From the NCBI GenBank assembly GCA_027487195.1, contig JAIYEB010000425.1, positions 1 through 11,371 on the forward strand: a stretch of DNA of 11,371 bases. Reading direction: 5' to 3'. The DNA comes from Hyphomicrobiales bacterium. Lineage in GTDB: Bacteria; Pseudomonadota; Alphaproteobacteria; Rhizobiales; UBA4765. The first letter of the stretch is position 1. The number at the start of each line of letters is the position of its first letter. Position numbers and translations under genes: made by a program. Below are positions 6,492 through 11,371 of the stretch, one piece after another. The notes under the pieces were generated by a model. It was not told the DNA's origin and made no database searches. It saw nothing but the letters and a program-made list of their open reading frames with translations.

Positions 6492-6977
6492 ATGACAATC
6501 AAGGTCGGTGACCGCCTTCCCGAGACCACTTTCAAAGTCACGACGGCTGATGGCCCGGCTGGGCTTTCAACCGCTGAGATCTTCAACGGCAAGACCGTTG
6601 TTCTGTTCGCTGTACCGGGTGCGTTCACACCCACATGCCATCGCAATCACCTGCCTGGCTACATCGAGCATTCAGACGCGTTCAAGGCCAAGGGCGTCGA
6701 TACGATTGCCGTGACGTCGGTCAACGACGTGTTCGTCATGAACGCCTGGTCGAAGGCCACAGGGGGCGAGGGCAAGGTTTTGTTCCTTGCGGATGGCTCG
6801 GCAGATTTCGCCAAATCCGTAGGTCTGTCGCTTGATCTCAATGCCGGCGGCCTTGGCATGCGTTCGCAGCGCTATGCGATGATCGTGAAGGATGGCGTCG
6901 TGACCTGGATGGCAATCGAGGACTCACCCGGCAAGGCCGACATGTCTGGCGCATTGGCAGCGCTCGCACAGCTCTGA
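6492..6977 (+). CDS. Peroxiredoxin, Prx5 (PrxII) type
   Basis: Thiol peroxidase that reduces hydrogen peroxide and organic hydroperoxides in the cytoplasm. The 161-aa protein has the thioredoxin-like fold of the Prx5 class, with the active site PGAFTPTC (P42, T46, peroxidatic C49) and the conserved arginine R127. C49 is the only cysteine, so there is no resolving cysteine and turnover must use an external thiol such as glutathione/glutaredoxin or thioredoxin. ATG 6492 is preceded by AGGA (6480-6483, 8-nt spacing) and matches the family start (MTIKVGDRLPE); GTG 6486 and TTG 6474 are in frame but less likely. It lies 69 nt after the DsbD-like gene, with which it may be co-transcribed. No signal peptide is seen. 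Confidence 0.95.
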   Translation: MTIKVGDRLPETTFKVTTADGPAGLSTAEIFNGKTVVLFAVPGAFTPTCHRNHLPGYIEHSDAFKAKGVDTIAVTSVNDVFVMNAWSKATGGEGKVLFLADGSADFAKSVGLSLDLNAGGLGMRSQRYAMIVKDGVVTWMAIEDSPGKADMSGALAALAQL

Positions 6978-7001
6978 CACCTTTTGTGCAGCGCATTGCG
7001 T

Positions 7002-7024
7002 ATGTGGTTTCCTCGGCCTAAATC
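7002..7024 (+). promoter_or_regulatory. Weak candidate promoter for the DUF2948-hisD operon
   Basis: The 55-bp gap before ATG 7033 must hold the promoter unless the peroxiredoxin transcript reads through. TAAATC at 7019-7024 is a possible -10, with TTGCGT 17 nt upstream. The start would fall about 1-2 nt before the ATG, and there is no Shine-Dalgarno, again suggesting a leaderless mRNA. Weak consensus, by eye. Confidence 0.22.
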
Positions 7025-7032
7025 ACTTGGTT

Positions 7033-7479
7033 ATGGAAACACTCGCGCTTGCAGCTCTCGATGATGACGATCTCGCGATCGTCTCGGCTCACCTTCAGGA
7101 TGGTCTTCTGAAGGTGAAGGACATGACGTGGCTTCAGCGCGACAAGCAGTTCGCCTTCGTGATCAATCGCTTCGTCTGGGAGCGGGCGCTGCGTCAGGAC
7201 AATGCGGTTGAGTATGAGCGTCGGCTCACGGGTATACGGGTTGATCGCGTTGAGGCCGTGAAGACACGCGGGATTGATCGTGCGCAGGGCGAGACCGTTC
7301 TCTCGCTCCTGTCGCTTCGTTTCGAGCTCGATAGCGCTCGCCCACCCTCCGGCACGATTGTCCTGACATTCGCCGCCGACAAGGAAATCCGGCTTGAGGT
7401 GGAATGTCTCGAGGCTGGCATGAAGGATCTGGGCCCGGCGTGGGCAACGGGGTCAAGACCCTCTCACGAGGAGGGCTGA
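7033..7479 (+). CDS. DUF2948 family protein
   Basis: The 148-aa product matches the alphaproteobacterial DUF2948 family, whose function is unknown. The N-terminus (LALAALDDDDLAIVSAHLQD) and the KDMTWL and NRFVWE blocks are typical. It is soluble, has no signal peptide and no obvious catalytic residues. ATG 7033 fits the family start; a TTG at 7027 is also in frame. Its stop overlaps the hisD start by one base, and in many alphaproteobacteria the gene stands directly before hisD, often after murA. Here a peroxiredoxin takes the upstream place. Translational coupling to hisD is likely. Confidence 0.9.
   Translation: METLALAALDDDDLAIVSAHLQDGLLKVKDMTWLQRDKQFAFVINRFVWERALRQDNAVEYERRLTGIRVDRVEAVKTRGIDRAQGETVLSLLSLRFELDSARPPSGTIVLTFAADKEIRLEVECLEAGMKDLGPAWATGSRPSHEEG
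7469..7474 (+). promoter_or_regulatory. Shine-Dalgarno of hisD
   Basis: AGGAGG lies 4 nt before ATG 7479, inside the end of the DUF2948 gene. It fixes the hisD start at the 1-nt overlap rather than at the longer open frame reaching back to 7404. Confidence 0.65.
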
Positions 7480-8780
7480 TGCCTCACAGACTTCACCAGG
7501 CCGATCCGCTGTTTGAGGCGTCGTTCATTGGGTTGCTCGCGCAAAAGCGAGAGGTCTCCGAGGATGTCGACCAGACAGTGCGTGCCATCATTGCCGATGT
7601 GCGTGCGCGGGGCGATCAGGCCGTGCTTGATGCGACGAACAGGTTTGATCGTCGCGCCGTTGCCCGGTTCAGTGACCTGGCGATTGATGTCAGCCAACTC
7701 AGACCTGATCCCAGCATTTCGCCTGACACGCATGCAGCGCTCGAACTCGCGGCCGAGCGCATTCGCTCGCACCATGAACGCCAAAAGCCGGTCGATGTAA
7801 GTTACCGCGACGCGCTGGGCGTTGAGCTTGGCTGGCGCTTCAGCGCCATTGACGCGGTTGGCCTCTATGTCCCGGGCGGCACGGCAGCCTACCCCTCTTC
7901 GGTCCTGATGAACGCCATTCCCGCCAAGGTCGCGGGCGTGTCGCGTATCGTGATGGTTGTGCCCGCGCCTGATGGAAGGCTCTCGCCCCTTGTGCTCGCT
8001 GCAGCCCGGATCGCTGGCGTCGATGAGATCTGGACCATTGGTGGTGCGCAGGCGGTTGCAGCGCTCGCCTATGGCACTGAAAGCCTTCGACCCGTTTCAA
8101 AGATCGTCGGACCTGGAAATGCCTATGTCGCCGCTGCCAAGCGCCAGGTCTTTGGCCAGGTCGGGATCGACATGATCGCAGGTCCTTCGGAAGTTTTGGT
8201 GATTGCAGACCGGACAGCACGTCCGGCCTTCATTGCTGCCGACCTTCTGGCGCAGGCTGAACATGACACTGCGGCTCAATCTATCCTGATGACAGATGAT
8301 GAGGGGTTGGCAGAGGCCGTTGCCGCAGAAGTTGAGGCACAACTCTCAACCCTGCCCCGGCAGAGCATTGCCCATGCGTCCTGGCGGGATTTCGGTGCGA
8401 TCATTACGCTCAGCCGGTTGGAAGATGCCGTAGCGCTTGCCAATCGCATTGCTGCCGAACATGTCGAACTGATGGGGGCCAGCGCCGAGGCCCTCTCACC
8501 TCTGATCCGCAATGCCGGGGCCATCTTTCTCGGCGAGATGACGCCTGAAGCCATTGGCGATTACGTTGGCGGCTCAAACCATGTGCTCCCGACAGCCCGA
8601 TCCGCGCGCTACGCTTCGGGCCTTGGGGTTGCGGACTTTGTCAAACGCACCTCGTTGTTGCGCGTGTCGCCGGAAGGGCTTTCGACGCTTGGCCCGGCAG
8701 CAATCGCGCTGGGGGAAGCAGAAGGTCTTGCTGGGCATGCGCGCTCGGTTGCCATGCGCCTCAATGCGAGGCGCTCATGA
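7479..8780 (+). CDS. hisD: Histidinol dehydrogenase
   Basis: HisD catalyses the last two steps of histidine biosynthesis, oxidising L-histidinol via histidinaldehyde to L-histidine with two NAD+, as a zinc-dependent cytoplasmic dimer. The 433-aa length is normal. Zinc ligands and catalytic residues are all in place: Q259 and H262 (AQAEHD), E327 and H328 (AEHVEL), D361 (IGDYVGGSNHVLPT) and H420 (GLAGHARS), matching E. coli Q259, H262, E326, H327, D360 and H419. The NAD-binding and family blocks GLYVPGGTAAYPSSVLMN and GPGNAYVAAAKRQVFG are intact. It overlaps the DUF2948 gene by 1 nt and the UPF0262 gene by 4 nt (ATGA), so the operon is translated as coupled units. Confidence 0.98.
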   Translation: MPHRLHQADPLFEASFIGLLAQKREVSEDVDQTVRAIIADVRARGDQAVLDATNRFDRRAVARFSDLAIDVSQLRPDPSISPDTHAALELAAERIRSHHERQKPVDVSYRDALGVELGWRFSAIDAVGLYVPGGTAAYPSSVLMNAIPAKVAGVSRIVMVVPAPDGRLSPLVLAAARIAGVDEIWTIGGAQAVAALAYGTESLRPVSKIVGPGNAYVAAAKRQVFGQVGIDMIAGPSEVLVIADRTARPAFIAADLLAQAEHDTAAQSILMTDDEGLAEAVAAEVEAQLSTLPRQSIAHASWRDFGAIITLSRLEDAVALANRIAAEHVELMGASAEALSPLIRNAGAIFLGEMTPEAIGDYVGGSNHVLPTARSARYASGLGVADFVKRTSLLRVSPEGLSTLGPAAIALGEAEGLAGHARSVAMRLNARRS

Positions 8781-9259
8781 GCGATGACGATCCGCGCAAG
8801 TGCCTGACAGCGATCACCCTTGATGATCGCAGCATCGGGCGGGGCTCGCCGGATATCGAGCATGAGCGTAATGTGGCGATCTACGATCTTCTCGAGAGCA
8901 ACCGTTTTACCGTGATCAGCCACGATGGCGGGCCATACCAGTTGAAACTCTCGATTTCAGAGGGGCGGCTTGTCCTGGAAATCAGCGAGGAAGGGGGCGT
9001 TGAAACTCTGACCCACATTCTCTCGCTCGCGCCCTTCCGCAAGATCGTGAAGGACTACTTCATGATCTGCGAGAGCTACTACGCGGCCATCAAGACTGCG
9101 ACCCCGATGCAGATTGAGACCATCGATATGGCCCGCCGTGGCGTTCATAATGAAGGGTCCGATACGCTGGTCGAGCGGTTGGCCGGAAAGATCGCCATCG
9201 ACTTCAACACGGCGCGACGCTTGTTTACCCTGATCTGCGTTCTGCACTGGAAGGGCTAG
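8777..9259 (+). CDS. UPF0262 family protein
   Basis: The 160-aa protein belongs to UPF0262, an alphaproteobacterial family without known function, commonly found just after hisD. Typical blocks are LTAITLDD and IGRGSPDIEHERNVAIYDLLE at the N-terminus, then SLAPFRKIVKDYFMICESYY (about 88-107), and DMARRGVHNEGSDTL with a C-terminal helix (about 117-150). No membrane segment, signal peptide or catalytic motif can be named. The start codon lies within the hisD stop region (4-nt overlap). The phosphatase-like gene starts 4 nt after its stop. Confidence 0.95.
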   Translation: MSDDDPRKCLTAITLDDRSIGRGSPDIEHERNVAIYDLLESNRFTVISHDGGPYQLKLSISEGRLVLEISEEGGVETLTHILSLAPFRKIVKDYFMICESYYAAIKTATPMQIETIDMARRGVHNEGSDTLVERLAGKIAIDFNTARRLFTLICVLHWKG

Positions 9260-9263
9260 AGGC

Positions 9264-9713
9264 TTGGGTACGGAACGCCCCGGTGCGGTTCTGTTCATGT
9301 GCTCGATGAATTCCGTACGCTCGCCTATGGCCGAGGGGTTGTTGCGGCGCGCTCTTGGCAAGTCGATCTATGTCGCCTCGGCTGGCGTCAGAAAAGGCGT
9401 GGCCGACGGCTTTGTGACGGAAGTCATGGAGGAAATGGATGCCGACATGGCGAAGCACCGGATCAAGACCATCGAGGAACTCGAGGATTGGGAAGGTCTG
9501 AACTTCGATCTCGTGGTTTCGCTGTCGCCTGAAGCGCACCACCGGGCGCTGGAACTGACCCGCACCAACGCCATTGATGTCGAGTATTGGCCGACCATGG
9601 ACCCAACGCTTGAGCAGGGGTCGCGCGAACAGCGGCTGGATGCCTACCGGCAGGTGCGTGACCAGTTGTGGAAAAAAATCCGCCAGCGCTTCGGGATGTC
9701 GACAGGAAGTTGA
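9264..9713 (+). CDS. Low-molecular-weight phosphatase-like protein
   Basis: This 149-aa protein has the low-molecular-weight phosphotyrosine phosphatase fold signature: a P-loop C-x5-R-S at C13-R19-S20 (FMCSMNSVRSPMAEGL) and a candidate general acid D113 in MDPT. Members are often labelled arsenate reductase, but C13 is the only cysteine, so the three-cysteine thioredoxin-coupled ArsC mechanism is not possible; a phosphatase or phospho-residue binding role is likelier. The loop lacks the CxGNxC form of classical tyrosine phosphatases. TTG 9264 is the likely start (AAGGG at 9251-9255, 8-nt spacing), because the next in-frame ATG falls inside the active-site loop. It is the last gene of the hisD operon. 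In many related genomes infA, maf and yacG follow; here a convergent gene does. Confidence 0.88.
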   Translation: MGTERPGAVLFMCSMNSVRSPMAEGLLRRALGKSIYVASAGVRKGVADGFVTEVMEEMDADMAKHRIKTIEELEDWEGLNFDLVVSLSPEAHHRALELTRTNAIDVEYWPTMDPTLEQGSREQRLDAYRQVRDQLWKKIRQRFGMSTGS

Positions 9714-9763
9714 GCGATCCGACCGGGCTGGACCAAGGCCCGCCGCAAGTCCTGCTTCTGGCC

Positions 9764-11371
9764 TTACTGCGCAGCCGCCAGACGCGCAGCACCAGACAAT
9801 TGCTGGGTCGCCTCATCCGCTGTCATCGGCTCACCGAACACCGGGCCCTGGCCATGGGTGAAGCCAAGCGTCTGGATGTCGGTGACGTCTGCAACCGTGT
9901 CGGTGCCTTCTGCTGTCACTGTGAGCGACAGATCTCGGCCAAGCATGACGAGGGAGCGGAGCACGGGCGAGCGACCACCCTTGGCTTTCAGCAGCGCACG
10001 ACCGATCTTGATGCCATCAAGAGGCAGTCGCCCGAGAGCTGTCAGGCTCGATTGGCCCTGACCAAAATTGTCGAGCACAAGGCTGCAGCCCGTGTCAGCC
10101 ACCTTTTCAAGGAGCTTTGTCGCATACTCGGGATTGCCCGCAACGATGGCTTCACTCACCTCGAGGTGCAGCGTCCCGGGCTTCAGCGCATGGCGCATCA
10201 AGACGCCGCGCACATCAGCAATCAGGTCCTGGCGCAGGACAGCGGTGCTGGCGATATCCACCGAAACGCTCAAGGGTACGTCGACCGGGAAGCTGCGCTG
10301 CCAGGTCGACAATTGCTGGGCTGCGCGATCAAGCTGGAACAGGGTCAGATCGTTGATGAGGTCGATATCTTCGGCGAGCGTGCGGAAATCCTCTGCCTTG
10401 ATCCGTCCCCGGCGCGGATGCTCCCATCGAAGCTGCGCCTCGAAACCTGCAATCGAGCTGTCATCAAGCCGGATGATGGGCTGATAGACGACCTTGATCT
10501 CCTCGCGCTCCATCGCGCGCTTCAGATCGGCCTCAAGCGCAAGGCGATCCGTGCCGATGCTGCGCATGGAAGGCTTGAACGCCTCAATGCGATCAGCGCC
10601 CATGCGCTTGGCGGTAGCCAATGCCAGCTCGCTATCCTGAATCATATCCTTGGCGTCGCGATACTTGCCATCAAACACAACCAGGCCGATCGATGCGGTC
10701 AGGAAGATGTCGCGCTCACCAAATGTGATGGGTTGGCGCAGCGTCCGGCGCAGCTGGTCGGCGAATGCGGCAATACGCTCGGGTTCGCGCTCCGACAGGA
10801 GCAGGATGGCAAATCGATCGCCGGAGACACGCCCGATCGTGTCCTGCGGCTTCAGGAGCCGCGCGAGACGGCGCGCAAGCGTCATGAGGATTGAATCGCC
10901 AACCGACAGGCCAACGGCGTCGTTCACCTGCTTGAACTTGTCGATATCAATGACAAAGACCGCCGGGCGGACCGTGTCGTCCTGGCGCGCGCGGATGAGG
11001 GCCCCTGACAAGCGATCAAGGAACAGTTCGCGGTTGGGCAGACCGGTCAGATTGTCGTTGATCGCGTCATGGAGCAGGCGCTCTTCGGCGGTCCTGGTCT
11101 CGGTCACATCGGCCAGAGTGCCGACACACCGGATCACTTCGCCATCGGAGCCAACCACGGGACGCGCGCGCAGCTGATACCAGCGGTAATGGCCATCACC
11201 GGCGCGCAGGCGGACCGCTTCATTGACGCGCCCGCGCCGCGCCCTCGTCACGCCTTCCAGAACGACACGGAACCGGTCCCTGTCATTTGGGTGGAGGACC
11301 TCAAGCCAGCGTATGGGCGGGCAGATCAACGTGCCGCGCTTGAGACCGAGCGCCTGTTCAGCCTCCGGACT
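9764..11371 (-). CDS. PAS-GGDEF-EAL protein with degenerate motifs (N-terminus beyond right edge)
   Basis: The frame is open to the right edge, giving at least 535 residues. In order it shows a PAS/PAC sensor segment (about 11371-11090, WLEVLHPNDRDRF to RCVGTLADVTE), a GGDEF domain (about 11060-10590, DNLTGLPNRELFLDRL) and an EAL domain (about 10550-9790). The GGDEF signature is SGDRF (10825-10811) and the inhibitory site is KxxD, so diguanylate cyclase activity is unlikely. In the EAL domain the signature is EAQ (10441-10433), the DDFGTG loop is DNFGQG (within 10072-10046), IKID is IKIG (10012-10001) and the SVNVS asparagine is Asp, so phosphodiesterase activity is also unlikely. Some ligands (E in LEVSEA, K in IKIG, E in AEGTD) remain. 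It is probably a sensor or binding protein. It is convergent with the hisD operon, stop codons about 50 nt apart. Confidence 0.93.
   Translation of the reverse strand, partial: SPEAEQALGLKRGTLICPPIRWLEVLHPNDRDRFRVVLEGVTRARRGRVNEAVRLRAGDGHYRWYQLRARPVVGSDGEVIRCVGTLADVTETRTAEERLLHDAINDNLTGLPNRELFLDRLSGALIRARQDDTVRPAVFVIDIDKFKQVNDAVGLSVGDSILMTLARRLARLLKPQDTIGRVSGDRFAILLLSEREPERIAAFADQLRRTLRQPITFGERDIFLTASIGLVVFDGKYRDAKDMIQDSELALATAKRMGADRIEAFKPSMRSIGTDRLALEADLKRAMEREEIKVVYQPIIRLDDSSIAGFEAQLRWEHPRRGRIKAEDFRTLAEDIDLINDLTLFQLDRAAQQLSTWQRSFPVDVPLSVSVDIASTAVLRQDLIADVRGVLMRHALKPGTLHLEVSEAIVAGNPEYATKLLEKVADTGCSLVLDNFGQGQSSLTALGRLPLDGIKIGRALLKAKGGRSPVLRSLVMLGRDLSLTVTAEGTDTVADVTDIQTLGFTHGQGPVFGEPMTADEATQQLSGAARLAAAQ

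Noticed and set aside
9724..9742. CGGGC/GCCCG hairpin between the convergent phosphatase and GGDEF-EAL genes as a bidirectional terminator
   Set aside because: The place is right, but the stem is 5 bp with a 9-nt loop and neither strand has a T-run, so it cannot be supported.

Overview
The window looks like a chromosomal segment of an alphaproteobacterium, most likely of the order Hyphomicrobiales (Rhizobiales). This rests on moderately high GC by eye, on the topA-rnr pair, on the DUF2948-hisD-UPF0262-low-molecular-weight phosphatase cluster (UPF0262 and DUF2948 are alphaproteobacterial families), and on a PAS-GGDEF-EAL protein of a type I recall from Bradyrhizobium-like genomes. Genus cannot be told from the sequence alone. 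No rRNA, tRNA, insertion sequence or CRISPR array is visible.

Left part (1-4053, minus strand): topA (DNA topoisomerase I) is followed after 4 nt by rnr (RNase R), which runs off the left edge. RNase R seems to lack the N-terminal winged-helix domain usual in the family and has only a GTG start right after the topA stop codon.

Middle part (4054-5553) is the least ordinary stretch. It holds two small convergent genes, one on plus (4265-4477, 70 aa, TTG start) and one on minus (4498-4677, 59 aa, strong Shine-Dalgarno). Their helical cores can be aligned without gaps and may be related. The minus gene is divergent from an autoinducer-binding LuxR-type regulator (4822-5553) with all the usual acyl-homoserine-lactone pocket residues but no luxI in the window. 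The intergenic DNA carries two abutting perfect 13-bp palindromes between the divergent genes and a 7-6-7 inverted repeat in front of the plus-strand small gene, all operator-like. My best candidate for an undescribed system is this LuxR solo plus small-protein pair under palindromic operators; it is a hypothesis.

Right part (5613-9713, plus strand): an exported DsbD N-terminal-domain-like protein and a Prx5-type peroxiredoxin (a possible thiol-redox pair), then a tightly packed operon of DUF2948, hisD (last step of histidine synthesis), UPF0262 and a one-cysteine low-molecular-weight phosphatase-like protein, with overlaps or 4-nt gaps. The window closes with a minus-strand PAS-GGDEF-EAL gene cut by the right edge. 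Both of its cyclic-di-GMP enzyme motifs are degenerate, so it is more likely a sensor or regulatory protein than an enzyme.
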